Of a DNA stretch of 64,000 nt, positions 12,032-21,799 are shown piece by piece (position 1 is the first letter of the stretch; each line of letters begins with the position of its first letter). This DNA comes from Nemopilema nomurai (Eukaryota > Cnidaria > Scyphozoa > Rhizostomeae > Rhizostomatidae). A program made the translations under genes and the position numbers. The notes under the pieces are model-generated. The model was not told the origin of the DNA. It searched no databases and saw nothing but the letters and a program-made list of their open reading frames with translations. Where the stretch lies: positions 2,147,272 through 2,211,271 of the forward strand of contig ML133498.1 in the NCBI GenBank assembly GCA_003864495.1. Reading direction: 5' to 3'.

Positions 12032-15000
12032 CTAAAAAAAGAACCTTCCAGTTATTCCACTCTCTAAGCCTCTCTTATAAACTCAAGTTTGCCTATATAA
12101 TAAGTCAAAAACTTTCAGTTGATTGATTATTACGTTAGATGATACTAAAAACCAAATTAAACTGTCGATATAATTAGATCTAATTCAACATACCATTTTG
12201 AATTGAAGGGCCTTGATTGTGTTCTCAGCACGACTTAATCTCTCTTCATACTCCAATTTCATTGTATTCATATTAATTTCCAGTCTTGTGTAGTCTACCA
12301 TTAGCCTACTTTTTTCTTCAGAAAGCAAGTCGACTTTGGCAGATGAGTTCTCTAGCTCATACCATGCTTCATCATACTTTTCACGGTATTTGACTGCATC
12401 CGCTTGTGCCACTGTGTAAAAGCCTTCAACGATTTCGAAGTTTCTTCTCGCCTTTTGAAGTTCCTTGTTCAAGGATTCATTCTTCTCATCCGTTTCCACA
12501 ATGCTTTGGAGACGAAATTTCAAGTTCTCATTTTCAATAGAAAGATCCGCTTTCTTCAAATTTAAGGACGAAATTGTCCCTTGTTGTTCCATGGACAGTT
12601 GCTCGATCAGCATGCATTGGTCTTCAAGCTCGTCAATCCTTTGGTGATTCTCAGATATTTCTGATTTCAATTTGTTGTTTTCCACCTGTGTCTCTTGATG
12701 CCTGGCTTGTTCAGTTCTAAGTTTCTCCTTTAGTTCCAGTATCGTTCGGTTGATTCTCTTTTCTTCTTCCTCGTGCTCTCTAAGACCTTGCTCAACCCTG
12801 TGAAGTTCGTATTTAAACTCTTCAATCAGTTCTTCTTCCTTTCTGTCGTGAAGTGTCTTCTGTAAAAGATTCTCATTTTCCTCTTCAAGAAGCCCAAGGA
12901 TGATGTTATTCTCTTTCCTCTCCGTCTCCAACGAATCAACTTGCAATCGCAGTTTCTCATTTTCTTTCAACATCTTTCTTGCGAGCTCCATCCAGTTTTC
13001 TACCTCGTTGCCACAAGCTTTTAAATCAACAATGGAGTTTTCGAAATCTGGATTGATTTCTTTTGGACGTTTACTAATTACGTTTCTCTCTTCATCCGTC
13101 TTTGCCTGATTGCGTAACTGCCCTGGGTCTTTTTCCAAAAGCTCGGACTGTTTTTCTAAGAAGAATACGTATCCTTTCATTTCCCTGTTCTTCTCTAAAA
13201 CATGTTCCAGTTGCTTGCTAAGATCAACTGCTTTCTTCTGCATCTCATCGTTCAGTTTAACCAATCTTTTGTTTTCTATGACCACGTGGTTCTTCTCTTC
13301 GAGCTGCTTGGCTGCTGCCTTGGTAGCATCGCCTGTTCGTTGGCATTTCGATTCCAAATAAGTAACAAAAGCGTCCATCTCGGTTCGCAGCAGAGTGATG
13401 TCTCCGTAACAGGCTCTTAACCTTTCAAGTGCATCATGGAAGACAGTGAGTTCGTCAAACGTGAAAGATGTTGTTGCTTCTGTTTGGGTTCCAACCGTGG
13501 TGCATCTTCCACCGACCGCTCTCATTTTGCGACATTGACTCGCGAGCCGCTGTCCTGCAAACAATGTTGTGTAAATTATTAGCATGATGCACTTTGACCA
13601 TATGAAAATTATATGCGGATCCTTCCAATGGTATCCTGGATATATAGGTAATACTAGCTCAAGATATCCTAACTGTATATACTTTGGTCAGAAAAGCGGC
13701 CTTCATTGTTAACAAGGATAACGTGAGATGAAGAGTTAAGTACAGTGGCTTCTGAAAATAAGACTGGAGAAAAGTGTTTTCTAAGAAGCATGGTTGCTCA
13801 TCAGATGTGTAAAATTAGTCAGGTTAAATGGCTTCTGCAAGTAAGAGTGGAGTGAAGTATTTTCTAAAATGTTCTTCTTCAAATATGTGAAATTAGTTTA
13901 TCAATGGCTTGCCAAATTGCGATTTTCAAGGCAAGTCTAATTCAATTCAACTGCATCAAGCATTTTGCAATAGCTAAAGACAATAAAGTGTTATATTTTA
14001 ACGAATTCTGATCAATGTATCTTGAAAGAATTCGATAGATTTAGATTAGAAGAAAATGTATTGCTAACCTTTGAGAAGGCCTGTGGTAGAACCAATGGAT
14101 TTCTGGATGCTCGAAGAAAGTTCATCCTTGTTGCAATTGCTCATTTGTCTGCTAGAGGCCTTTATTCCAATGCCAGAGTCACATGAGCAGTCAAAGATGG
14201 CCGCCTGTCTCAGCTGCAAAGATCCGTAGCCCTCAGAAAATGCTCCAATGTCATACTCAGACAAGGGAATGGTATCATTGTAGTCTTTGATATCAGAGGC
14301 AGTTGCCATATAGTCGTACCCAGATGAGACAGCAGTGCAATGGTCTAATAGGTTGCCATTGCAATTTACATCCTGCCTCAATTCATATTTCGACGAGGTG
14401 GCAATAGCATCATCAACTATGCTTCCATCATCGTCTATCATCTGGTCAGGTTCATATCTAGATGAGGTGGCAATAGCATCATCAACTATGCTTCCATCAT
14501 CTTCTGGCATCTGACCAGGGTCATATTTGGATGAGGTGGCAAAAGTATCATCAACTATGCTTCCATCATCTTCTGGCATCCGACCAGGATCATATTTGGA
14601 TGAGGTGGCAATAGTATCATCAGCTATGCTTCCATTATCGTTTGGCATCTGGCCAGAGTCATATTTGGATGAGGTGGCAATAGTATCATCAGCTATGCTT
14701 CCATCATCGTTTCGCATCTGGCCAGTATCATATCTGGATGAGGTTTCAATGGCATTATCAGCTATGCTTCCATCATCGTTCATTGGCATCCGGTCACATT
14801 CGTCTTTTGTCTGGATCTCTTCACAGTCATCTGAGACAGCATCTTCAACCACCTCTTCGTTTCCTTCTGTCACTTTATGCGCATTTTCATCAGATGTAGC
14901 ACTTTCATCCTCTGGCTCATCTTCCACTTCTATCTTGGCCTGGTCAAAATTATCTGAGACAGCATCTTCAACCACCTCTTTGTTTCCTTCTATCACTTTA

Positions 15001-18000
15001 TGCGCATTTTCATCAGATTTAGCACTTTCATCCTCTGGCTCATCTTCCACTTCTAACTTGGCCTGGTCACATTCATCTGAGACAGCATCTTCAACTATCT
15101 CTTCGCTTCCTTCTGTCACTTTGTGCTTATCTTCATCAGATGTAGCACTTAAATCCTCTGGTTGATCTTCAACTTCTATCTTGACCTGATCACAGTCATC
15201 TGAGACAGCATCTTCAACCATCTCTTCTTTTCCTTCTGTCACTTTGTGCTCATCTTCATCAGATGTAGCACTTAAATCCTCTGGTTGATCTTTAACTTCT
15301 ATCTTGACCTGATCACAGTCATCTGAAACAGCATCCTCAACCACCTCTTCTTTTCCTTCAGTCACTTTGTGCTCATCTTCATCAGTGGTAGCACTCTCAT
15401 CCTCTGGTTGATGTTCCACTTCTATCTTGACCTCATCACAGTCATCTGAGACAGCATCTTCAACCACCCCTTCTTTTCCTTCTGTCACTTTGTGCTCATC
15501 TTCATCAGATGTAGCACTTAAATCCTCTGGTTGATCTTCAACTTCTGGCTTGACCTCATCACAGTCATCTGAGACAGCATCTTCAACCACCTCTTCGTTT
15601 CCTTCTGTCACTTTATGCGCATTATCATCAGATGTAGCACTTTCATCCTCTGGCTCATCTTCCACTTCTCTCTTGGCCTGGTCAAAATCATCTGAGACAG
15701 CATCTTCAACTATCTCTTCGTTTCCTTCTGTCACTTTCTGCTGATCTTCATGAGTGGTAGCACTCTCATCCTCTGGTTGATGTTCCACTTCTATCTTGAC
15801 CTCATCACAGTCATCTGAGACAGCATCTTCAACCACCCCTTCTTTTCCTTCTGTCACTTTGTGCTCATCTTCATCAGATGTAGCACTTAAATCCTCTGGT
15901 TGATCTTCAACTTCTGTCTTGACCTCATCACAGTCATCTGAGACAGCATCTTCAACCACCTCTTCGTTTCCTTCTGTCACTTTATGCGCATTATCATCAG
16001 ATGTAGCACTTTCATCCTCTGGCTCATCTTCCACTTCTCTCTTGGCCTGGTCAAAATCATCTGAGACAGCATCTTCAACTATCTCTTCGTTTCCTTCTGT
16101 CACTTTCTGCTGATCTTCATGAGTGGTAGCACTCTCATCCTCTGGTTGATGTTCCACTTCTATCTTGACCTCATCACAGTCATCTGAGACAGCATCTTCA
16201 ACCACCCCTTCTTTTCCTTCTGTCACTTTGTGCTCATCTTCATCAGATGTAGCACTTAAATCCTCTGGTTGATCTTCAACTTCTGGCTTGACCTCATCAC
16301 AGTCATCTGAGACAGCATCTTCAACCACCTCTTCGCTTCCTTCTGTCACTTTGTGCTCATCTTCATCAGATGTAGCACTTAAATCCTCTGGTTGATCTTC
16401 CACTTCTAACTTGGCCTGGTCACATTCATCTGAGACAGCATCTTCAACTATCTCTTCGCTTCCTTCTGTCACTTTGTGCTTATCTTCATCAGATGTAGCA
16501 CTTAAATCCTCTGGTTGATCTTCAACTTCTATCTTGACCTGATCACAGTCATCTGAAACAGCATCCTCAACCACCTCTTCTTTTCCTTCAGTCACTTTGT
16601 GCTCATCTTCATCAGTGGTAGCACTCTCATCCTCTGGTTGATGTTCCACTTCTATCTTGACCTCATCACAGTCATCTGAGACAGCATCTTCAACCACCCC
16701 TTCTTTTCCTTCTGTCACTTTGTGCTCATCTTCATCAGATGTAGCACTTAAATCCTCTGGTTGATCTTCAACTTCTGGCTTGACCTCATCACAGTCATCT
16801 GAGACAGCATCTTCAACCACCTCTTCGTTTCCTTCTGTCACTTTATGCGCATTATCATCAGATGTAGCACTTTCATCCTCTGGCTCATCTTCCACTTCTC
16901 TCTTGGCCTGGTCAAAATCATCTGAGACAGCATCTTCAACTATCTCTTCGTTTCCTTCTGTCACTTTCTGCTGATCTTCATGAGTGGTAGCACTTTCATC
17001 CTCTGGTTGATCTTCAACTTCTATCTTGACCTGATCACAGTCATCTGAGACAGCATCTTCAACCACCTCTTCGTTTCCTTGTGTCACTTTGTGCTGATCT
17101 TCATCAGATGTAGCACATAAATCTTCTGGTTGATCTTCAACTTCTATCTTGACCTGATCACAGTCATCTGAGACAGCATCTTCAACCATCTCTTCTTTTC
17201 CTTCTGTCACTTTGTGCTCATCTTCATCAGATGTAGCACTTAAATCCTCTGGTTGATCTTTAACTTCTATCTTGACCTGATCACAGTCATCTGAAACAGC
17301 ATCCTCAACCACCTCTTCTTTTCCTTCAGTCACTTTGTGCTCATCTTCATCAGTGGTAGCACTCTCATCCTCTGGTTGATGTTCCACTTCTATCTTGACC
17401 TCATCACAGTCATCTGAGACAGCATCTTCAACCACCCCTTCTTTTCCTTCTGTCACTTTGTGCTCATCTTCATCAGATGTAGCACTTAAATCCTCTGGTT
17501 GATCTTCAACTTCTGGCTTGACCTCATCACAGTCATCTGAGACAGCATCTTCAACCACCTCTTCGTTTCCTTCTGTCACTTTATGCGCATTATCATCAGA
17601 TGTAGCACTTTCATCCTCTGGCTCATCTTCCACTTCTCTCTTGGCCTGGTCAAAATCATCTGAGACAGCATCTTCAACTATCTCTTCGTTTCCTTCTGTC
17701 ACTTTCTGCTGATCTTCATGAGTGGTAGCACTCTCATCCTCTGGTTGATGTTCCACTTCTATCTTGACCTCATCACAGTCATCTGAGACAGCATCTTCAA
17801 CCACCCCTTCTTTTCCTTCTGTCACTTTGTGCTCATCTTCATCAGATGTAGCACTTAAATCCTCTGGTTGATCTTCAACTTCTGTCTTGACCTCATCACA
17901 GTCATCTGAGACAGCATCTTCAACCACCTCTTCGTTTCCTTCTGTCACTTTATGCGCATTATCATCAGATGTAGCACTTTCATCCTCTGGCTCATCTTCC

Positions 18001-21000
18001 ACTTCTCTCTTGGCCTGGTCAAAATCATCTGAGACAGCATCTTCAACTATCTCTTCGTTTCCTTCTGTCACTTTCTGCTGATCTTCATGAGTGGTAGCAC
18101 TCTCATCCTCTGGTTGATGTTCCACTTCTATCTTGACCTCATCACAGTCATCTGAGACAGCATCTTCAACCACCCCTTCTTTTCCTTCTGTCACTTTGTG
18201 CTCATCTTCATCAGATGTAGCACTTAAATCCTCTGGTTGATCTTCAACTTCTGTCTTGACCTCATCACAGTCATCTGAGACAGCATCTTCAACCACCTCT
18301 TCGTTTCCTTCTGTCACTTTATGCGCATTATCATCAGATGTAGCACTTTCATCCTCTGGCTCATCTTCCACTTCTCTCTTGGCCTGGTCAAAATCATCTG
18401 AGACAGCATCTTCAACTATCTCTTCGTTTCCTTCTGTCACTTTCTGCTGATCTTCATGAGTGGTAGCACTTTCATCCTCTGGTTGATCTTCAACTTCTAT
18501 CTTGACCTGATCACAGTCATCTGAGACAGCATCTTCAACCACCTCTTCGTTTCCTTGTGTCACTTTGTGCTGATCTTCATCAGATGTAGCACTTAAATCT
18601 TCTGGTTGATCTTCAACTTCTATCTTGACCTGATCACAGTCATCTGAGACAGCATCTTCAACCACCTCTTCTTTTCCTTCTGTCACTTTGTGCTCATCTT
18701 CATCAGATGTAGCACTTAAATCCTCTGGTTGATCTTCAACTTCTATCTTGACCTGATCACAGTCATCTGAGTCAGCATCATTGACCACGTCTTCTTTTCC
18801 TTCTGTCACTTTGTGCTCATCTTCATCAGATGTAGCACTTTCATCCTCTGGCTCATCTTCCACTTCTATCTTGACCTGATCACAGTCATCTGAGACAGCA
18901 TCTTCAACCACCTCTTCTTTTCCTCCTGTCACTTTGTGCTCATCTTCATCAAATGTAGCACTTTCATCCTCTGGCTCATCTTCCACTTCTATCTTGACCT
19001 GATCACAGTCATCTGAGACAGCATCTTCAATCACCTCTTTGTTTACTTTATTCATTTTTTGCTCATTTTCATCAGATGTAGCACTTTCATCCTCTTGTTG
19101 ACCTTCCACTTCTCTCTTGGCCTGGTCAAAATCATCTGAGACAGCATCTTCAACCATCTCTTCGTTTTCTTTTGTCTCTTGGTGCTGGTCTTCATCAAAT
19201 GTAGCACTTTCGTCCTCTGGTTCATCTTCCACTTCTACCTTGACCTGATCGCAATCATCTGAGACAGCAACTTCCACCACTGCTTCGCTTCCTTCTATCA
19301 CACTCTGCTCATGATCATAGTCATGTGAGGTATTGCAGGCACTATTTGGTCCGCAACTGTCAGATTCCTTCTTTGTCTGTTCTTCCTCGCAGTCATCTGT
19401 GATTTCGTTTTCGGCCTCTGGTATGCTTCCATCGGCACCTTGCATTAATGAACATTGAATGCTCAATAGACTCGAATCTGGAGTGAAAGTGAATTATTTT
19501 TGTATAAGAACTTTTATTCATCATTAGCATTTGGTGTTCTAACATAATGAGTATTTTTCTTATTTCTATCTTTATTCTTGATAAGAGTTTGCTATAATGG
19601 GATATAAGAAGAGTGATATGAATTGAATATGAAGAAATGAGTCATTCAAATATTTAGAAATGATTTATTTTCAATAATTTACCTCTGAATTCGATTTTGC
19701 GTTCACAAGTTGACCTATGCGCTTGAATCATGTCGTATATCCTAAAATTAAAATTATTTCCATTTATTTTGAAGAATAGAATTTTTGAGAAACTGTTTCA
19801 TCAGCGACAGATTTAATCAGAAGTATTTTCAAAGTTACTTTTAGTCAAGCCATCCTTATGTTTTCCCATATCCATACAGACAAGAAGAATCTAAATACGC
19901 CTCTCTGCGTGTTCAAAGCAATATAAGTATTCCAAACACTGTCATTAAAGCCAACATACTTTTGGTGACCAAATTCAAGGGCCTTGTCTTCCGCGACGCT
20001 ACTGTATCTTGTCCGGTAGATCTCGGCCCCACTTTGCAACAGAATCTCTGCACATTCTTCTTCTCCCTTGACAATTGCCAGTATCAACGGTGTCCTGTCA
20101 TCAAAACGCATCATCCAGCTTTACGAAACACTGCTTGTGTGTAATATCATTATGTATCTTTATGCTATATATATACCTAAGGATATCTTCTAACATTCTC
20201 ACTTTTGAGTCTTGGAGCTTTTCCTCAAGCTATGAGTATACGTATATGATTTTGCGTTTTCTAGATGACATCGAATGATATGGTCAGACCTTGATATGAC
20301 TACTTCGATAATCTAAATATGCATTTACTTACTGTCCAGTTACTTCTTTGATTTCAATGTCTGCTCCTTTCTCCAAAAGCAACGAGACGACATTTGGTAG
20401 CCCCGCGAGAACTGCTTCATGCATTGGTGTACATTTATGCTATGAAAGAGACAGGAAATTGGTATTTGGAACATAAACTTCTTTATAAATTAACTGATCT
20501 AGTGGCTATAAATTTAGGTTCGTTGACATTCAACTTAGTTCGAAAGATCATTATTAATGACAAGAATGACCCTAGAAAGTTGATGAAGAAGATGACCCAC
20601 CATGTCAGTGACATTGATGTTGACGTTAACTCGCTCCACCAAGAAGTGGACGATCTGCAATTCCTTTCGCAGTATTGCGTAGTGCAATGGTGTTACTCCT
20701 GCATGGTCCGGCCTGTTAAAGTCCAGCTTGATTCCATAGAACAGATTCACTATGTCCACATGTCCGTTTTTAATTGCCTGTTCAAGGAAAGATGTGGTTT
20801 AGTAACGGTGTCCGTATTCGAATTTCATGACTCCTAAATTTGTGGAAAAAGTTTAGTAGACACTAGGGTTATAGAACAAAGCAGTTGGCTTACCATGAAT
20901 ACGGGACTCCGTCCGAATCTGTCCATGATGATTTTGGCATCGGCATCCAAAATGAGTTGTACCGCTTGGATCCTACCAGCGAGGCAGCCATAATGCAAAG

Positions 21001-21623
21001 CAGTTCTAAAACGGATTCAAGCGTATTTTATACCTCAAGGTACAGAACTACAATCGATTGCTTGACTTAACATTGGGAAGTGCTCTAATGATTTTGGTTC
21101 TACATCTTTTCAAATTGATTGTACTTATACAATATTAACTGGGTGTCATTTCTTATCCTATATTCTCATATCTGGTTTCGAAGGAGTGGTCTGACGTTTC
21201 AGCGGCTGTTTGAGTTTTGATAGCACTTTGCATTTTTTAACTTTGTTTAACTGAGTCATTCTTAATAAGGTCTATTTGCAAAATAGACAATAACTAGTGA
21301 AACGATTATTCCATTTTATTGGACACTATTTTATACATCACACCAATCAGCTTAAAGATGCAAATTACATCTTTTCAAACCGAAGGACACCAAACAAACT
21401 TGTAAAAGATTATCGTTTCTTAATCTGTGTTTTATTTTGGTTGCACAACTCACCTTCCTTCGCTATCTTTCTTGTCTATATTTGCTCGTCTTTTCTTTAG
21501 AAGACGATTGAGTTTCTCGATTTTGTTTTTGTACGTGATACGATGCAGCCTCGGAAGATCCCAAAGGTTTAATCCATCTTCATTTGTGCTCGCTGTCGAG
21601 CGGCGAAAAAACTTGAAAAACAT
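11957..21623 (-). CDS. Paralogue A: ankyrin / acidic-repeat / coiled-coil protein, intact, 9 exons
   Basis: Minus-strand exons in coding order: 21623-21454, 21005-20894, 20777-20601, 20439-20333, 20118-19960, 19741-19683, 19477-14069, 13554-12194, 12031-11957. All junctions are GT-AG and the phases agree (2, 0, 0, 2, 2, 1, 1, 0), giving 7629 nt and 2542 residues without a stop. The protein has about six ankyrin repeats, then 36 acidic 41-residue repeats, 6 repeats of 23 residues, a Cys/Ser-rich segment, about 400 residues of coiled coil and a 24-residue tail. Ankyrin repeats bind proteins and coiled coils dimerise; the order recalls vertebrate ANKRD26/POTE proteins, so a membrane-associated or centrosomal scaffold is possible, but that is inference. 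The start MFFKFFRRS is the first shared in-frame ATG. In-frame codons continue upstream in A, so a longer N-terminus is possible. Confidence 0.78.
12194..13554 (-). CDS. Paralogue A exon 8: long coiled coil
   Basis: 1361 bp, acceptor TTTGCAG, donor ATG/GTATGT. It begins with GQRLASQCRKM and CTTVGTQTEATT, then FDELTVFHDALERLRACYG, then about 370 residues of heptad-rich E/K/L/Q sequence with no proline-rich breaks, ending ENTIKALQFKM. Parallel dimerisation is expected. The TQTE site before the coil resembles a dynein light chain LC8 ligand. Confidence 0.85.
14069..19477 (-). CDS. Paralogue A exon 7: 5.4-kb acidic repeat exon
   Basis: A single exon of 5409 bp, acceptor CACTCCAG, donor AAAG/GTTAGC, phase 1 at both ends, so it can expand or shrink by whole units without changing frame. 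Order: 65-residue head (SIQCSLMQG, Cys-containing), 36 acidic units, a degenerate unit joined to EIQTKDEC, six 23-residue units, then a non-repetitive segment with SGYDY, CSCDSGIG and STTGLLKG that is conserved in all copies. The region is predicted disordered and very acidic, with frequent SDE/SDD casein-kinase-2-like sites. Confidence 0.85.
14367..14780 (-). repeat. 69-bp (23-residue) minisatellite, 6 units, paralogue A
   Basis: Six units of DDGSIADDxIATSSKYD plus GQMP. The last unit ends in RQDV and grades into the unique NCNGNLLDH segment. Confidence 0.93.
14850..19277 (-). repeat. 123-bp (41-residue) minisatellite, 36 units, paralogue A
   Basis: Exactly 36 x 123 bp. Unit consensus begins VEDAVSDDCDQ, continues VKIEVEDQPEDES and ends HKVTEGKEEV. 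Single-residue variants define unit types, and a three-type higher-order unit of 369 bp recurs; identical 195-bp antisense segments recur at 15550, 15919, 17518, 17887 and 18256. Period and count come from direct reading. Confidence 0.95.
19683..21623 (-). CDS. Paralogue A exons 1-6: ankyrin domain and linker
   Basis: Spliced, these exons give about six ankyrin repeats. Recognisable cores are GRTALHYGCLAGR (exons 1/2 junction), GVTPLHYAIL (exon 3), CTPMHEAVLAGLPNVVSLLL (exon 4) and DRTPLILAIVKG (exon 5). Exon 1 starts with MFFKFFRR and has a basic helix LNRLLKKRRANIDKK. Exon 6 (59 bp) encodes a charged linker, IYDMIQAHRSTCERK. The exon 5 acceptor is GTAAAG/C; the more obvious CAG upstream would bring in a TAA, so I reject it. 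Intron 1 lacks about 40 bp and intron 5 about 150 bp that B, C and D keep. Confidence 0.8.
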
Positions 21624-21709
21624 CGCCACCGCTCCTTTGCTGCGGGCGTGCGCAAGCAAATTGGCAACGTCAGTTCTGCGAGATGATATATGTTGGATGA
21701 ACAATATTG

Positions 21710-21717
21710 TGACGTCA
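21710..21717. promoter_or_regulatory. Full CRE palindrome TGACGTCA upstream of paralogue A
   Basis: The eight-base CREB/ATF consensus lies 87 bp upstream of the MFFKFF start and is retained in all four paralogues. It could be a promoter element or sit in the 5' UTR; no transcript evidence is available here. A GATGGCG-type (YY1-like) sequence lies about 100 bp further upstream. Confidence 0.45.
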
Positions 21718-21799
21718 CATTAATAGAGGTTGCTGATTTGGAAAAAGACTGGATCGAGCAAGCTATTGATTTACGCGCCATAATTTGAATCTTACTTAG

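Noticed and set aside
12465..13420. Plus-strand open frames opposite the coiled-coil exon
   Set aside because: Phe/Ser/Cys-rich reversals of Lys/Glu/Leu codons; they recur opposite the coiled-coil exon of every copy.
14527..18450. Long plus-strand Ser/Thr-rich open frames (64-212 codons), repeated many times, antisense to exon 7
   Set aside because: They recur at multiples of 123 bp and are the mirror of the acidic repeat (GAT/GAA codons read backwards give Ser/Phe). The minus strand carries the splice sites and conserved flanks. The same applies at 28244-29419, 39586-42102 and 56452-56931.
14850..19277. Regular direct repeats resembling a CRISPR array
   Set aside because: Units are 123 bp, fully coding, with no short-repeat/unique-spacer pattern, in an intron-containing animal gene.
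20118..20131. Use of the CAG just upstream of exon 5 as its acceptor
   Set aside because: It would put a TAA in frame within a few codons; the AAAG/C acceptor 12 bases further on restores phase and gives a continuous ankyrin repeat in all four copies.
20075..20278. Plus-strand frames over the ankyrin exons and introns
   Set aside because: They overlap exon 5 and intron on the opposite strand and have no independent support; the ankyrin reading on the minus strand is spliced in phase.
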